In this document: positions 8,714 to 19,487 of the stretch, in pieces
How positions within the stretch are numbered: the stretch's first letter is position 1
Layout of the letters: the number at the start of each line of letters is the position of its first letter
Assembly (NCBI RefSeq): GCF_030535495.1
Contig: NZ_JAUNRW010000001.1
Span: 17,662 to 81,661, forward strand
DNA: 64,000 bases
DNA from: Corynebacterium sp.
GTDB lineage: Bacteria; Actinomycetota; Actinomycetes; Mycobacteriales; Mycobacteriaceae
Reading direction: 5' to 3'
Notes under the pieces: generated by a model
The model's input: only the letters and a program-made list of their open reading frames with translations
What the model was told of the DNA's origin: nothing
Database searches by the model: none
Position numbers and translations under genes: made by a program

Positions 8714-8727
8714 TTACACGCGTGTAA
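8714..8727. promoter_or_regulatory. 14-bp palindrome upstream of ABC exporter
   Basis: TTACACGCGTGTAA is a perfect palindrome 20 bp before the ATG of the exporter operon. A second inverted repeat, AGTGGT...ACCACT (8727-8747), abuts the start codon. The size and symmetry suit a TetR-type operator, but no such regulator gene is adjacent. Confidence 0.45.
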
Positions 8728-8747
8728 GTGGTAGCTTTTTCACCACT

Positions 8748-10337
8748 ATGCAACGCAACTATCAACCCCCACGTCGGATGCCCATGTGGTCGTGGTTCGT
8801 GCCCAGAGCAGTGCCCTCCCGGGACGTGGAGGTGGCGCCGGAACGGTGGCGTTCCCGCGCGTCGGGAGCCTGGCGGATGCTCGGCCTGCACGGCCGGGCG
8901 GTGACGGTGCTGATGGTCTCCATCTCGCTGGGCATGCTGGCCTCGGTGTTCATCTCGGTGGTGGTGGCCAACGGCGGTCTGCGTGCCTTCGAGGCCGGCT
9001 CGCTGCAGATCGCGGGGATCGTGATCCTGGTGTTGGCGGGGACCATGGCGGCGTCGTGGGTGGCGGAGTCGACGGCCGATGCCCTCACAGACCTGACGGC
9101 GGCCCGCACGGTGCATTCCCTGCGCCTGAGCCTGACCCGCCGCCTGCTGCAGTCGGAGCCGACGGACATGACCCCCGGCGAGGTGCTCAACACCATCGAC
9201 GGGGATTCTCACCAGGTGGGCGAGCTCAAGGAGATCCTCAACTTCCCGGTGATGATGGCCGCCTACCTGCTCGGGACCGCCGTGGCGGTCGGGTTCTCCC
9301 ACCCGGTGCTGGGGCTGCTGGTCCTCCTGGCGGGCATCGTGACGACGGCGACGACCTTCGCCACGGCACGGCCGCTGGCGCGGGTGGCGGCGCGGCGTCG
9401 AGAAGCGGAGGGTGCGGCGCTGTCCCTGGCCACCGACCTCGCGCAGGGCTCGCGCGTGGTCAAGGGCCTCGGGGCGGTGGAGGAGTCGACGCAGCGTTTC
9501 GACGTCGCCACCGGCCGGGCCCTGCGGCTCATGCTGGTGGAGGCGCGGATGACGGGGTGGTTGACCCTGGTGCGTCAGCTCGTGCCCACCCTGTGTGTGG
9601 TGGGCATCGTCGTCCTGGCGGCCGTGATGCTGCGGGACGGGACCGTGGCCGCGGCCGATCTGGTGACCGTCTCGCTGCTGGTCCCGCCGGCGATGATGTA
9701 CCTGGGGTTCTCGTTGAGCTTCGGCGTGGACTATTTCTCCCGCGGGCTGGTGTCCACGGGACGGATCCGCGATCTGGTGGCAGGCCTTGCGCCGCGCGCC
9801 ACCGCGGCCACGCCCGGTGCGCGCCCGCCCGCCGGGCTGACGGTGTGGTCGGCCACCGGCGCCGCGGGAGTGGAACGTGTCCGGGCCCGTCTGGCGCAGT
9901 GGGAGGCGTGGCAGGACCCTGACATCATCGTGGCCCCGCATGCGGCCGCGGTGTTCGAGGGAACACTGGCGGACAACATCGACCCACTCGGCACCGCGGA
10001 CCCGGAGAAGGTGCAGGCGGCGTTGTCTGCGGCGGCCTGCGGGGACATCATCACCCGCCTCGGCGGGATGGACGGCGACACGTTGCCGGCCTCTCCGATC
10101 GGTGAGGCCGGGCTCAACCTCTCCGGTGGGCAGCGCCAGCGCGTCGCCCTGGCCCGGTGGCTGGTCCGGGACCCGGAGGTGCTGGTGCTGGATGAGCCCA
10201 CCACCGGACTCGACGCCGTCACCCTGGACACCGTGGCACGTAACGTCGCCCGCCTCCGCCGGGGGCGCGCAACGGTGGTGGTGAGCACCTCCGCTGCCTG
10301 GCGGGCGGTCGCCGATCATGTGGAGGAGCTGTCATGA
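8748..10337 (+). CDS. ABC exporter subunit 1, degenerate ATP-binding half
   Basis: A 529-residue half-transporter: membrane domain with about six helices (residues about 40-310), then a shortened nucleotide-binding domain. The NBD keeps a perfect signature LSGGQ (458-462) and Walker B VLVLDEP (Asp482, Glu483). It has no Walker A P-loop, its Q-loop Gln is replaced ([12 protein letters not shown]), and the H-loop His is missing (VVVSTSAAW). It overlaps the partner gene by four bases (ATGA). With subunit 2 it can form one complete ATP site: the partner's Walker A/B/Q/H plus this signature. Substrate unknown. No clear Shine-Dalgarno precedes ATG 8748; an in-frame ATG at 8778 is the alternative. 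Confidence 0.88.
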   Translation: MQRNYQPPRRMPMWSWFVPRAVPSRDVEVAPERWRSRASGAWRMLGLHGRAVTVLMVSISLGMLASVFISVVVANGGLRAFEAGSLQIAGIVILVLAGTMAASWVAESTADALTDLTAARTVHSLRLSLTRRLLQSEPTDMTPGEVLNTIDGDSHQVGELKEILNFPVMMAAYLLGTAVAVGFSHPVLGLLVLLAGIVTTATTFATARPLARVAARRREAEGAALSLATDLAQGSRVVKGLGAVEESTQRFDVATGRALRLMLVEARMTGWLTLVRQLVPTLCVVGIVVLAAVMLRDGTVAAADLVTVSLLVPPAMMYLGFSLSFGVDYFSRGLVSTGRIRDLVAGLAPRATAATPGARPPAGLTVWSATGAAGVERVRARLAQWEAWQDPDIIVAPHAAAVFEGTLADNIDPLGTADPEKVQAALSAAACGDIITRLGGMDGDTLPASPIGEAGLNLSGGQRQRVALARWLVRDPEVLVLDEPTTGLDAVTLDTVARNVARLRRGRATVVVSTSAAWRAVADHVEELS

Positions 10338-12088
10338 GCCGCGAAGATGCCCTGGCGCCCGCCAGTGTCAGGGAGACGGGACGGACGCTGCGGGCGCTGC
10401 CCACCAGCCCCGGACCCGCATGGTTGCTGGGGACCACCGCCGTGTTCGTGCTGGCGGTGGCGGCGATGACCGTCTCGGCGACGCTGCTGGGGCGTGCCGT
10501 CGACATCGCGGACGGGCCGTGGGAGCCTTTCGTGTGGCTGCTTTCCGGCGTGGCTGCCGCACTGCTCGTCGAGACCGCCGCCCGCTCCGTCGGCGGCTGG
10601 CTGCTCACCGCGCGCACGCGCATGATGTCGGTGGATCTGCGCCGGCAGGCTCTGGGCTCGGTGCTGCGGGCCCCGGTGCCCGATGTCCTGGAACTGGGAA
10701 CGGGCAACGTCATCACCCGCCTCACCCAGGACATCGACACCGTCGTGCGGATGATGTCGGCCACCGGCATCCGCCTCGCGGTGACCATCCTCATGTTCCC
10801 GGTGACACTCGTCGCACTGGTGCTGGTCCACCCGCTTTTCGCCCTCTCCCTGGTGCTGACGCTGGCCGTGGTCTACCCGCTCCTGCGCCTTGTCCTGCCG
10901 CGGATGCCGCAGGCGGCGAACATCGTGGCCACCGCCGAGGCCCGGCGTAACGCGATTCTGCTCGACACCGTGCGCAGCCTGCCCACCCTCCGGGCCCTGC
11001 GGCTGGGCCCCTGGGCGCTGGAACGCACCCGCCGCGCCTCCTGGGACGCGGTGCAGGCCCGCGCCGACCGCGCTCCGCTGTTCGTCCATCTGCTCGGCTA
11101 CGGCAACATCGCCTACGTCACGCTGCTGGCGAGCACCCTGGGGCTGGCGACGTGGCTGGTCAGCCGCGGAGACATCACGATCGGCGCCGCCACCGCGGCG
11201 ATGGTGCTGGTGGTCCGCCTCGAGGGCCACGTGTTCAACCTCCTTTTCCTGGCCGGGGACATACAGGAGGCCGGCACCTCCCTCGGACGCGCCGTCGCCC
11301 TGGCCCGGCTGGCTCCCACCGACAGCCGCGACATCCCCGACGACCTGGAGGCACCGCCGGAGATCCGCATCGAGCACCTGCGGTTTTCTTATCCGGGTGG
11401 GGCGGACATCCTCCCCGACATCACCGTCACCCTGCCCGCCGGCAGCACCACCGCCCTCGTGGGGGCCTCCGGCGCCGGGAAGTCGACGCTCGCGGGGCTG
11501 CTGGCCGGGCTGCAGCGCCCGGATTCCGGCCGCATCCTCATTAACGGCGTCGACACGGCCGAGGTCGACGACGCCTGGACCACCCGCCAGGTCACCCTGC
11601 TCACCCAGGATGTGCACCTGTTTTCCGGAGCGCTGCGCGACGATCTGCTCATGGCCGCACCGCACGCCGGCGACGAGATGCTCATCGACGCCCTCGCCGC
11701 CACCGGGCTGGCTCCCGGCACCGCGACCTGGGCCCGCCACCTGCCCCGGGGCCTGGACACCCCGGTGGGGGCGGGGACGGACTCCCTGCCGCCGGAGGTC
11801 GCGCAGCAGGTGGCCCTGGCCCGGGTGATCCTGCGGGATCCGCCGGTGCTCATCATGGATGAGGCCACCTCCGAGGCCGGCAGCGACGACGCCCGCACCC
11901 TCGAGCGGGCCGCCACCGCCGCCGCACGGGGGCGCACCAGCCTCATCGTGGCCCATCGCCTCGATCAGGCCATGGTCGCCGACCGCATCCTCGTCATGGA
12001 TGCCGGCCGCATCGTGGAAGAGGGCACCCACGCCGAGCTTCTCGACGCCGCGGGGCGCTACGCCGAGCTCTACTCCCGCTGGTCCTGA
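10334..12088 (+). CDS. ABC exporter subunit 2, catalytic ATP-binding half
   Basis: A 584-residue half-transporter with six predicted membrane helices (about 25-310) and a full-length NBD. Walker A is intact (GASGAGKST, 377-385), the Q-loop Gln is present ([12 protein letters not shown]), Walker B is VLIMDEATS (Asp509, Glu510), and the H-loop is IVAHRLD. Its signature motif is destroyed ([14 protein letters not shown] in place of LSGGQ). It is therefore complementary to subunit 1, which has only a good signature. Overlap of the two genes implies translational coupling and a heterodimer. Export of a drug, lipid or siderophore cannot be distinguished. Confidence 0.92.
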   Translation: MSREDALAPASVRETGRTLRALPTSPGPAWLLGTTAVFVLAVAAMTVSATLLGRAVDIADGPWEPFVWLLSGVAAALLVETAARSVGGWLLTARTRMMSVDLRRQALGSVLRAPVPDVLELGTGNVITRLTQDIDTVVRMMSATGIRLAVTILMFPVTLVALVLVHPLFALSLVLTLAVVYPLLRLVLPRMPQAANIVATAEARRNAILLDTVRSLPTLRALRLGPWALERTRRASWDAVQARADRAPLFVHLLGYGNIAYVTLLASTLGLATWLVSRGDITIGAATAAMVLVVRLEGHVFNLLFLAGDIQEAGTSLGRAVALARLAPTDSRDIPDDLEAPPEIRIEHLRFSYPGGADILPDITVTLPAGSTTALVGASGAGKSTLAGLLAGLQRPDSGRILINGVDTAEVDDAWTTRQVTLLTQDVHLFSGALRDDLLMAAPHAGDEMLIDALAATGLAPGTATWARHLPRGLDTPVGAGTDSLPPEVAQQVALARVILRDPPVLIMDEATSEAGSDDARTLERAATAAARGRTSLIVAHRLDQAMVADRILVMDAGRIVEEGTHAELLDAAGRYAELYSRWS

Positions 12089-12129
12089 GGATCCCGACGT
12101 GTGAGGGACATCTCAGGTACAACGGGTAT

Positions 12130-12669
12130 ATGACTTCCTACGCCAATGATTCCCGTTTCCCCGGCCCCGACCCCTACGCCCCGCTCAAGGATCTGCCCTC
12201 CTTCCCCCTGAGCTCCAATGATCTGGAGGAAGGAGCGAAGCTCGCGGAGGAGCAGTGCGCTCCGGAGAACGTCTCCCCGCACCTGGCCTGGTCCGACCTG
12301 CCGGAAGGCACCAAGTCCCTTGCCGTGACCTGCTTTGATCCGGACGCACCGACCGCCTCCGGGTTCTGGCACTGGGCCGCCTTCAACATTCCCGTGGACA
12401 CCACGGAGCTGCCGACAGGCGCAGGCAGCCAGGAGGATCTCGGCATCGACGGTGTCATCGCCTTGGCTAACGACTCCGGAGGGCGGGAGTACTACGGTGC
12501 GGCCCCGCCGGAGGGCCATGGACCTCACCGCTACCTCTACGCGGTGCACGCGGTGGACGTCGAGAAGCTCGACATCGATCCGGATTCCACGGCGACAGTG
12601 CTCGGCTTCAACCTGTATTTCCACTCTCTCGGCCGGGCCATTCTCTGGGGCTGGTACGAGAGCAAGTAG
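12130..12669 (+). CDS. YbhB/YbcL family PEBP-like protein
   Basis: A 179-residue cytoplasmic phosphatidylethanolamine-binding/Raf-kinase-inhibitor-like protein. Family motifs are visible: SPHLAWSDLPEGTKSLAVTCFDPDAPTASGFWHW in the centre and GHGPHRY(L)Y later, forming the anion-binding pocket. The bacterial role is not established. The ATG lies six bases after TACAAC (12118-12123), within GGTACAAC, an extended -10-like box, so the mRNA is probably leaderless. Confidence 0.9.
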   Translation: MTSYANDSRFPGPDPYAPLKDLPSFPLSSNDLEEGAKLAEEQCAPENVSPHLAWSDLPEGTKSLAVTCFDPDAPTASGFWHWAAFNIPVDTTELPTGAGSQEDLGIDGVIALANDSGGREYYGAAPPEGHGPHRYLYAVHAVDVEKLDIDPDSTATVLGFNLYFHSLGRAILWGWYESK

Positions 12670-12681
12670 GCTCTTGAGGCT

Positions 12682-13080
12682 ATGAGCCACAAGAACTCCC
12701 GCCCCGAGCGAACTTTCCGGGTCCCCCTGGCGCTGCGTGTGGGTGGCGCCTTCATGGCGCTCGCCCTCGCGCTGGCCATCTTCGCCGTCGTCTCCGTCTT
12801 CGCCGACGGTTGGATGGCGCCTTTCGCTGTGACTCCGCGCTTCTTGGTCATCCTTGTCGCCGCGATCATCCTGGGTGCCTTCGCGACCATTCGCACCGAT
12901 CAGGCATCCAGTCGCACGCAGGTCATCGCGCTGGCGGTGGCGGTGGGAATCGTCATCTTCTCGCGCTTCATCCCCAATGATCCGCTGACGCTCATGGCCC
13001 AGTACTGGTTGGCGATGTACGCGGCCTTCGCCGCCATGTGCGCACTCATCATCCGTCGTTCGCTCATCCCGAAGGGCTAG
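12682..13080 (+). CDS. Small four-helix membrane protein, hypothetical
   Basis: A 132-residue protein with a short basic N terminus (SHKNSRPERTFRVP) and about four hydrophobic segments (residues 17-38, 46-65, 75-95, 104-124), ending RRSLIPKG. I do not recognise the family. It follows the PEBP gene by 12 bp and may be co-transcribed with it. A strong palindromic terminator lies 16 bp downstream. Confidence 0.78.
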   Translation: MSHKNSRPERTFRVPLALRVGGAFMALALALAIFAVVSVFADGWMAPFAVTPRFLVILVAAIILGAFATIRTDQASSRTQVIALAVAVGIVIFSRFIPNDPLTLMAQYWLAMYAAFAAMCALIIRRSLIPKG

Positions 13081-13096
13081 GGCGGGCACAGCATGA

Positions 13097-13126
13097 GACC
13101 CTCGATCTCCGCGGAGATCGAGGGTC
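13097..13126. terminator. Bidirectional terminator, 30-bp perfect palindrome
   Basis: The whole 30-bp segment is its own reverse complement (arm GACCCTCGATCTCCG). It sits between the convergent membrane-protein gene and pyrD. No strong T-run is present on either side, so termination efficiency is inferred from stem stability and position. Confidence 0.7.
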
Positions 13127-13136
13127 GTGTCGTGTC

Positions 13137-14246
13137 TTAGTCCCGGGCGGGATTGGCCAGCCACGGCAGTCCGGAGCCGATGGCCTCGGTGATGCTGCCC
13201 AACTCGTGGCGGTGGATCTGATCGGCGATACCCCGGTGGATGTCGCGGATCCAGTCCGGCCCGCCGTAGATGAAGCCGGTGTAGCCCTGCAGGAGGGTGG
13301 CGCCGGAGGCGATGCGCTCCCACGCCTGCTCGGGGGTGGAGATGCCACCCACGGAAATGAGCACCAGTTTCTCACCCACCTTCGCGTACAGGCGCTGAAG
13401 CACCTCGAGGGAACGCTGCGCCACGGGCGGGCCGGAGACACCGCCGGCGCCCATGGCCTCCACCTCGGCGGCCGGGGTGGACAGTCCCGCGCGGGAGATG
13501 GTGGTGTTCGTGGCCACGATGCCCGCCAGGCCCAGATCCAGGGCCAGCTCGGCGACGGCGTCGACGTCCTCGTCCGACAGGTCGGGGGCGATCTTGACCA
13601 GCACCGGCGTCTGGGTCGACTGCTGGACGGCGGCGAGGATGGGGCGCAGCGATTCGACCGCCTGCAGATCACGCAGGCCGGGGGTGTTGGGGGAGGAGAC
13701 GTTGACCACCAGGTAGTCGGCCAGGTCGCCGAGGAGGGAGGCGGAGCGCCGGTAGTCATCTACCGCGTCCTCGGCGGGCACGACCTTCGTCTTGCCGATG
13801 TTGATGCCGATGACATCGCTTGACTGCCGCCGACGCAGGTTCTCCGCGGCGGCGGCGGCGCCGTCGTTGTTGAAGCCCATGCGGTTGAGGATGGCCTTGT
13901 CGTCCGGCAGCCGGAACAGGCGCGGGGTGGGGTTGCCCGGCTGCGGGGAGGCGGTGACGGTTCCCAGTTCGGAGTATCCGAAACCGAGGGCGGTCCAGGT
14001 GTCCGCGGCGGAGGCGTTCTTGTCGAAACCGGCGGCCAGGCCCAGCGGGCGCGGGAACGTCACGCCGAAGACCTCCTGCTCCAGCACCGGATCGGTGACC
14101 GGGACCACCTTGCCCAGCAGACGGTTGACGGGGCCTGCCGACTGGAGGACACCGAGGCCCCCGGCGATCAGGCCGTGAATACGCTCCGGGCGCAGGGTGA
14201 ACATGCCCTTGAGGGCGAGCTGGTAGGCGGAGTGGCGCAGAGACAC
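13137..14246 (-). CDS. pyrD: Dihydroorotate dehydrogenase (quinone), class 2
   Basis: A 369-residue membrane-associated FMN enzyme of pyrimidine synthesis, oxidising dihydroorotate with quinone as acceptor. The N-terminal amphipathic extension typical of class 2 is present ([20 protein letters not shown]). FMN and substrate motifs follow: [34 protein letters not shown], and [14 protein letters not shown] with the catalytic Ser. Start GTG 14246 has GGAAGGA eight bases upstream. It is the downstream gene of the lipoprotein gene, 28 bp apart on the same strand. Confidence 0.97.
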   Translation of the reverse strand: MSLRHSAYQLALKGMFTLRPERIHGLIAGGLGVLQSAGPVNRLLGKVVPVTDPVLEQEVFGVTFPRPLGLAAGFDKNASAADTWTALGFGYSELGTVTASPQPGNPTPRLFRLPDDKAILNRMGFNNDGAAAAAENLRRRQSSDVIGINIGKTKVVPAEDAVDDYRRSASLLGDLADYLVVNVSSPNTPGLRDLQAVESLRPILAAVQQSTQTPVLVKIAPDLSDEDVDAVAELALDLGLAGIVATNTTISRAGLSTPAAEVEAMGAGGVSGPPVAQRSLEVLQRLYAKVGEKLVLISVGGISTPEQAWERIASGATLLQGYTGFIYGGPDWIRDIHRGIADQIHRHELGSITEAIGSGLPWLANPARD

Positions 14247-14274
14247 GGGGGTCCTTCCTGGTGGGGAATTCGGG

Positions 14275-15297
14275 TTAGGAAAATTCGGGGTCGGTGATGA
14301 TCTGCACACCGTCGCCGGTGGCGGAGGCGATGACGAGGGTGCCGTCGGCAAGCACCACAACGTTGTGGGCGTCGGCGACGGTGTCCACGGCGCCGACCGG
14401 CTCCGGCACACCGGTCGACAGCTCGAAGGCGTGGAGCTGATTGTCGGCGGTGGTCGACACCCAGGCCAACTCCCGCTCGGAGTCCCAGGCCACGGCCCAG
14501 GGACTGCCCGCGACGGGCACGGTCTGGTGCAGACGCACGACGTTGTCGGCGGTGTAGACCGCGAGCTGGCCACCCCGGTTGTCGGAGGCCAGGACCAGAC
14601 CCCTGTCGCCGGCGGCCGCCTGACCGATGCCCAGGCCCACGCGCAGTGTTCCCCCCTGGCGGCCGTCGCGCCAGTGGACGTCCTGGATGGTGGTGTTCTC
14701 GTGGTTGGTGCGCACCACGGCGTCATCGGCACCTGCGACGGGGACGGCGAGCAGCTGGGAGGTCAGGCCCGCGACGGAGATCGAGTTCTCCTCGGCACCG
14801 TCGACGAAGACGACGACGCGGTCATTCTCGCCGGAACCGACGACGAGCTCGCCGGTGGAGGTGAGCACCGCGGAGGCTGCGGGGACGGCGTCGGAGTCGG
14901 ACACCGGGTGGGTGTCGATGTCCCCGGTGGTGGCGTCGATAAGCAGCACCTCATCGCCGCAGGCGAGAACGAAGGTGTCGGCGGCGGCGGTGAGATCACC
15001 GCAGTGCTCGGGGACGGTGACGTCCCGGGTGGCACCGGAACGGAACTCCTCGACCGTGCCGAGGGCGAGAGTGCCACCGGCACGCAGACCGAGGATGTCG
15101 CCGGCGGCCTCCAGGTCGCTGACGTCGAGATCCAGCGCGAGAACCTCACCGGCCGGCGAGGTGGAGGCGTCGGAGGTCTGCGGCTCCGCGTTACCGAGGT
15201 CCGGGACCTCCGGATTCGTCGGGCTCGTCCCGCAGGCCACGAGCAGCAGGGAGGTGGCGGCCACAGCCGCCAGGGCAGTCACATGTCCGGCATTCAC
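14275..15297 (-). CDS. Beta-propeller-like lipoprotein, hypothetical
   Basis: A 340-residue exported protein. Its N terminus is a lipoprotein signal with lipobox LLVAC (cleavage before Cys about residue 22). The mature part is a run of short beta repeats (for example [47 protein letters not shown]), suggesting a seven-bladed propeller. Function unknown. GTG 15297 is eight bases from a TAGGCT -10 box (15306-15311, minus strand) inside the end of the upstream reductase gene; GTG 15282 is a shorter alternative. Confidence 0.85.
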   Translation of the reverse strand: MNAGHVTALAAVAATSLLLVACGTSPTNPEVPDLGNAEPQTSDASTSPAGEVLALDLDVSDLEAAGDILGLRAGGTLALGTVEEFRSGATRDVTVPEHCGDLTAAADTFVLACGDEVLLIDATTGDIDTHPVSDSDAVPAASAVLTSTGELVVGSGENDRVVVFVDGAEENSISVAGLTSQLLAVPVAGADDAVVRTNHENTTIQDVHWRDGRQGGTLRVGLGIGQAAAGDRGLVLASDNRGGQLAVYTADNVVRLHQTVPVAGSPWAVAWDSERELAWVSTTADNQLHAFELSTGVPEPVGAVDTVADAHNVVVLADGTLVIASATGDGVQIITDPEFS

Positions 15298-15311
15298 GCT
15301 TCCTGAGCCTA

Positions 15312-16211
15312 TCAGCGCGACACGTCGTCCAGAGCCTTGACTATCGCCCGGGGCAAGGCGGTGTCGGACACTGTGAGCAGCTCGCGCAGTTGCGCACGAT
15401 GAGAGGCCCCCACCACGGTCGATGCCACCCCGGCCCGGTCGCGCGCCCACGCGAGGGCGACCACGGCGGGGGAGATGTCCAGTCCCTCGGCGGCGGTGGT
15501 CAGGGCGTCGACGACCGTGTGGGCCTTGTACCCCAGCCGGGCGTGGACCTCCGCCCGCACCCCGGAGGCCGGGCCGTCGCGGTAACGACCGGTGAGCACC
15601 CCCTGCGCCAGGGGAGCCGCCGCGATGATCCCCACGCCCAGGTGCCGCGCGGCCGGCACCAGCTCCTCCTCGATCCCACGGGCCAGCAGCGAATACTCGT
15701 GCTGGGTGGCCACCACCCGCGGCGTGGCGGTGACCGCCAGCTGCCACCCGGCGTAATCGCGGACACCGGCGTAGCGGGCCCGCCCGGTGCGCACCGCCCA
15801 GTCGAGGGTGTCGATCACCTCCGACGGGGGTGTGCGTTCATCCCAGTACCCCACCGACCACAGATCAAGGTGGTCGGTGTCCAGGACCCGGAGCGTCTCG
15901 TCGAGCTGGCGCATGAGAGCCCGCCGGGAACAGTCGACGCGCCGCCCGACAGGGGAGTCCGGGGCCACCCCGGCCGACGAGGAGAGCACGAGGTCGTGGC
16001 GCGGGACATCCGCGAGCACCTCGGCCACCACCTCCTGGGAGCGCCCCGCGCCGTAGAACGGGGAGGAGTCCAGAAGCGTTCCCCCGGCATCGATGAACAT
16101 CCGCAGCATGACCTGCGCCTCTGCGGCGTCGGTCCCGACACCCCAGGTCGCGGTGCCCAGACCGAGATCCGAGACACGGAGTCCGCTTGCGCCCACCAAT
16201 CGCTGTTTCAC
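15312..16211 (-). CDS. Aldo/keto reductase
   Basis: A 299-residue TIM-barrel NADPH-dependent oxidoreductase. Family landmarks are the start [15 protein letters not shown], the active-site Asp/Tyr segment [56 protein letters not shown], and a cofactor-binding end [10 protein letters not shown]. Substrate unknown. GTG 16211 lies seven bases from a TACTGT -10 box (16219-16224, minus strand), divergent from uppP through a 30-bp shared promoter. Confidence 0.92.
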   Translation of the reverse strand: MKQRLVGASGLRVSDLGLGTATWGVGTDAAEAQVMLRMFIDAGGTLLDSSPFYGAGRSQEVVAEVLADVPRHDLVLSSSAGVAPDSPVGRRVDCSRRALMRQLDETLRVLDTDHLDLWSVGYWDERTPPSEVIDTLDWAVRTGRARYAGVRDYAGWQLAVTATPRVVATQHEYSLLARGIEEELVPAARHLGVGIIAAAPLAQGVLTGRYRDGPASGVRAEVHARLGYKAHTVVDALTTAAEGLDISPAVVALAWARDRAGVASTVVGASHRAQLRELLTVSDTALPRAIVKALDDVSR

Positions 16212-16241
16212 CCCGTCCACAGTAGTAGTAGCGTGGTCCGG
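16212..16241. promoter_or_regulatory. 30-bp divergent leaderless promoter (AKR / uppP)
   Basis: Minus-strand -10 TACTGT (16219-16224) and plus-strand -10 TAGCGT (16229-16234) are four bases apart. Each lies exactly seven bases before its own GTG start codon. This geometry decides both starts and predicts leaderless transcripts. Confidence 0.6.
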
Positions 16242-17111
16242 GTGAATGACGTGACCAACCTGGCACTTGCGGCCACCGAACAGATGTCCTGGATGCAGGT
16301 CATCGTGCTCTCCATCGTGCAGGGACTGACCGAGTTCCTCCCGGTCAGCTCCTCGGGGCATCTGCGCATCGTCTCCGAGCTGTTCTTCGGCGCCGATGCC
16401 GGTGCCTCCTTCACCGCCGTCGTCCAGCTGGGTACCGAGCTGGCGGTGCTGGTCTTCTTCGCCAAGGAGATCTGGCAGATCCTCACCGGCTGGTTCCGCG
16501 GCCTGTTCAACAAGGAGGCCCGCGGTTTCGACTACCGCATGGGCTGGATGGTCATCGTGGGCACGCTGCCGGTGGCGATCATCGGCTTCTTCGGCAAGGA
16601 CATCATCCGCGAGGGCGCCCGCAACCTGTGGATCACCGCCACCGTGCTCGTGCTGTTCTCCTTCGTGTTCATCTTCGCGGAGAAGTTCGGCAAGAAGCAG
16701 CGCAGTTTCGACGAGCTGACCATGAAGGACGCCGTCGTCATGGGCTTCGCCCAGTGTCTGGCGCTCATCCCCGGTGTGTCGCGTTCCGGCGGCACGGTGT
16801 CCGCGGGTCTGTTCATGAACCTCGACCGCGAGGTCGCGACCCGTTTCTCCTTCCTGCTGGCGATCCCCGCGGTGCTGGCGTCCGGGTTGTTCTCGCTTCC
16901 CGACGCCTTCGCCCCCCAGTCGGGCCAGGCCGCCACGGCCCTGCAGCTGGGTGTGGGTACGGTCATCACCTTTGTTCTGGGTTATCTCTCCATCGCCTGG
17001 CTGCTCAAGTTCGTCGCGCACCACTCCTTCGCCTGGTTCGCGGCCTACCGCATCCCGGTCGGCCTGGCGGTGATGGGTCTGCTGGCCTTCGGCGTCCTCG
17101 ACCCGCTCTAG
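16242..17111 (+). CDS. uppP: Undecaprenyl-diphosphatase, UppP/BacA type
   Basis: A 289-residue membrane enzyme that dephosphorylates undecaprenyl diphosphate, recycling the lipid carrier of peptidoglycan and arabinogalactan synthesis; it also confers bacitracin tolerance. Signature regions are [15 protein letters not shown] (catalytic Glu/Ser/His) and [20 protein letters not shown]. About eight membrane helices are visible. GTG 16242 follows a TAGCGT box by seven bases; an ATG at MSWMQV is a less likely start. mshC follows 16 bp downstream. Confidence 0.95.
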   Translation: MNDVTNLALAATEQMSWMQVIVLSIVQGLTEFLPVSSSGHLRIVSELFFGADAGASFTAVVQLGTELAVLVFFAKEIWQILTGWFRGLFNKEARGFDYRMGWMVIVGTLPVAIIGFFGKDIIREGARNLWITATVLVLFSFVFIFAEKFGKKQRSFDELTMKDAVVMGFAQCLALIPGVSRSGGTVSAGLFMNLDREVATRFSFLLAIPAVLASGLFSLPDAFAPQSGQAATALQLGVGTVITFVLGYLSIAWLLKFVAHHSFAWFAAYRIPVGLAVMGLLAFGVLDPL

Positions 17112-17127
17112 GGCTAAGGTTGTTGAC

Positions 17128-18360
17128 ATGCGTTCATGGCCCCATCCTGAGATCCCGCGTGTCGACGGCCCCGCCGTCCCCCTCTCCCTCCACGACACCG
17201 CCGACGGCGTGGTCCGTCCCGTGGAGGCCGCTGACACGGCCGGTATGTACGTCTGCGGCATCACCCCGTACGACTCGACCCACCTGGGCCACGCGGCCAC
17301 CTACCTGACCTTCGACCTCATCCACCGCCTCCTGCTCGACCAGGGGGTGGATGTCCACTACGTGCAGAACATCACCGACGTCGACGATCCGCTCTTCGAG
17401 CGCGCCGAGCGTGACGGTGTCGACTGGCGTGAGCTCGGCGAGGGCCAGATCGATCTCTTCCGCTCCGACATGGAGGCGCTGCGGGTCATTCCGCCGCGCG
17501 ACTACATCGGCGCCGTCGAATCGGTCGACGAGGTCGTCGAGCTGGTGGGCAGGCTTCTCGACGCCGGCGCCGCCTACATTCTCGACGACGAGTACCCCGA
17601 CATCTACGCGTCCATCGACGCCACCGGGCACTTCGGATACGAGTCCAACTACGACCGCGCCACGATGGAGGAGTTCTTCGCCGAGCGCGGCGGGGATCCG
17701 GACCGGGCAGGTAAGCGGGATCCGCTCGACGCCCTGGTGTGGCGGGCCCACCGGGAGGGCGAGCCCGCCTGGGATTCCCCGTGGGGTCAGGGACGTCCCG
17801 GCTGGCACATCGAGTGCTCGGCCATCGCCACCAACCGACTGGGGGGATCGTTCGCCATCCAGGGTGGAGGCAGCGACCTCATCTTCCCGCACCACGAGTT
17901 CTCCGCCGCCCATGCCGAAGCGGGTCTGGGTGTCGAGCGCATGGCCGGCCACTACGTCCACTCCGGGATGATCGGGCTGGACGGGGTGAAGATGAGCAAG
18001 TCCCTGGGCAACCTCGTCTTCGTCCATCAGCTCACCGCCGCCGGACACGAGCCGGACGCCATCCGGCTCGGCGTGTTCGCCTCCCACTACCGCGCCAACC
18101 GGGACTGGTCGGAGCAGGTGCTCGCCGACGCCGAGGCCCGTCTGTCCACGTGGCGGGCCGCCTGCCGGCAGGCCGGTTCCCTGGCCGCCGCGCAGGCCCT
18201 CATCCAGGAGGTCCGGATGCATCTGGCCGCCGACCTGGACACGCCGGGGGCACTGGCGGTCGTCGACGCCTGGGCCGCCTCGACGCGCGGGGAGACCGAG
18301 GACGGGGCCTGCGAACTGATCCGTGACGGACTCGAGGCCCTGTTGGGCGTGCGGGTCTGA
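17128..18360 (+). CDS. mshC: Cys-GlcN-Ins ligase of mycothiol biosynthesis
   Basis: A 410-residue CysRS-like ligase joining L-cysteine to GlcN-inositol, the third step of mycothiol synthesis and an actinobacterial hallmark. Motifs: zinc-binding [20 protein letters not shown] (HIGH-like), [19 protein letters not shown], and the KMSKSLGN loop near residue 290. A true CysRS would be longer with an anticodon domain. The ATG is seven bases after TAAGGT (17115-17120), so it probably has its own leaderless promoter despite the 16-bp gap from uppP. Confidence 0.96.
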   Translation: MRSWPHPEIPRVDGPAVPLSLHDTADGVVRPVEAADTAGMYVCGITPYDSTHLGHAATYLTFDLIHRLLLDQGVDVHYVQNITDVDDPLFERAERDGVDWRELGEGQIDLFRSDMEALRVIPPRDYIGAVESVDEVVELVGRLLDAGAAYILDDEYPDIYASIDATGHFGYESNYDRATMEEFFAERGGDPDRAGKRDPLDALVWRAHREGEPAWDSPWGQGRPGWHIECSAIATNRLGGSFAIQGGGSDLIFPHHEFSAAHAEAGLGVERMAGHYVHSGMIGLDGVKMSKSLGNLVFVHQLTAAGHEPDAIRLGVFASHYRANRDWSEQVLADAEARLSTWRAACRQAGSLAAAQALIQEVRMHLAADLDTPGALAVVDAWAASTRGETEDGACELIRDGLEALLGVRV

Positions 18361-18384
18361 GGTTTTTCAGGGAGAATGGCCGCC

Positions 18385-18762
18385 ATGAGCATCCGCAGGG
18401 ATTTCCAGCCCACCGTCGACGAGTTCATCGCTGATCTGACCGAGTTCGCCACCGGCAGCTACCTCAAGGAAGAGGAGAAGGAGTTCTGGGATCAGCCCTT
18501 CGACCCGGCCGTGTTGCCGGACCTGAAGAAGATCCTGGAGAATCTCCTCGACACCCTCGACCTGCTCAGTGATCCGCCGGCGGAGGAGCTGGTCAAGGTG
18601 GTCCAGGCCGCCGTCGACGAGCTCGAGGCGTTCAACGCCCGCCACAACGGCGCGGTTCTGGAACCGGAGGAGACCGCGGTCCTCAACGAGCTGATCCATG
18701 ACGCCTCCGCCGCCACCGGTGCCGATGACGAGGCACTCAACGAGCTTCCGGAGATCGATTAA
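18385..18762 (+). CDS. Conserved hypothetical acidic protein
   Basis: A 125-residue, very acidic, all-helical protein with no cysteines and no membrane segment. I do not recognise a family beyond actinobacterial conservation next to mshC. ATG 18385 is preferred over ATG 18376 because AGGGAG lies 10 bases before the former but only one base before the latter. The HAD phosphatase gene starts four bases after its stop, so the two are likely co-translated. Confidence 0.8.
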   Translation: MSIRRDFQPTVDEFIADLTEFATGSYLKEEEKEFWDQPFDPAVLPDLKKILENLLDTLDLLSDPPAEELVKVVQAAVDELEAFNARHNGAVLEPEETAVLNELIHDASAATGADDEALNELPEID

Positions 18763-18766
18763 ACCC

Positions 18767-19459
18767 TTGCGTACCACTCCGGCCGCCATCTTCTGGGACA
18801 TGGACGGCACCCTCGTTGACACCGAACCCCTGTGGGAGCAGTTCACCTACGAACTCTCCGAACTCATGGGCCGCCGCCTCACCCCGCAGCTGCGGGAGAC
18901 GACGATCGGGGGGAGTTTCCGCCACACGATCGAAGTCTGCGCCACCCATGCCGGGATCACCGTCACCGACGACGATCATCCGCGCTACCGCGAGTTCATG
19001 AATGACCGGATGGGGGAGCTCATGCGGGCGTCGCTGGCCCCCAACCCCGGCATCACCGAGCTTCTCGACGATCTGGCGACACGCGACCTGCCCATGCTGG
19101 TGACCACCAACACCGAGCGCAGCCTGGCGGACATCTCGATCGGGGCCGTCGGCAGGCAGTACTTCGTCGATTCGGTGACCGGCGACGAGGTCCCCAGCCC
19201 GAAACCGGCCCCCGACATGTACCTGCGCGCCGCCGAGATCGTCGGCGCTGATCCCGCGGACTGCCTGGTGTTCGAGGATTCTGTCACCGGTATGACGGCG
19301 GCCGTGACCGCCGGGTGCCGGGTCATCGGCCTGCCCTGGTACCCCGACACCCGCGTACCGGAAGGTGTGGTCACCCTGGAATCCCTGCACGGGCGCAATG
19401 ATTTCCGTGGGGCGGACGCCGACACAGTGATGGAGTGGTTCCACCAACTGCAGCGGTGA
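18767..19459 (+). CDS. HAD-superfamily phosphatase, subfamily IA
   Basis: A 230-residue hydrolase with the HAD motifs: motif I FWDMDGTLVDTEP (nucleophile Asp near residue 11), motif II VTTNTE, motif III Lys in PSPKPAPDMY, and motif IV VFEDSVTGMTAA. The cap domain lies between residues 20 and 90. Probably a phosphosugar or nucleotide phosphatase. The only start giving a complete motif I without overlapping the upstream gene is TTG 18767. As hisE follows within 30 bp, histidinol-phosphate or another His-pathway substrate is conceivable but unproven. Confidence 0.88.
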   Translation: MRTTPAAIFWDMDGTLVDTEPLWEQFTYELSELMGRRLTPQLRETTIGGSFRHTIEVCATHAGITVTDDDHPRYREFMNDRMGELMRASLAPNPGITELLDDLATRDLPMLVTTNTERSLADISIGAVGRQYFVDSVTGDEVPSPKPAPDMYLRAAEIVGADPADCLVFEDSVTGMTAAVTAGCRVIGLPWYPDTRVPEGVVTLESLHGRNDFRGADADTVMEWFHQLQR

Positions 19460-19487
19460 GGCAGGGGGCATGGAATAATGCTTGCTC

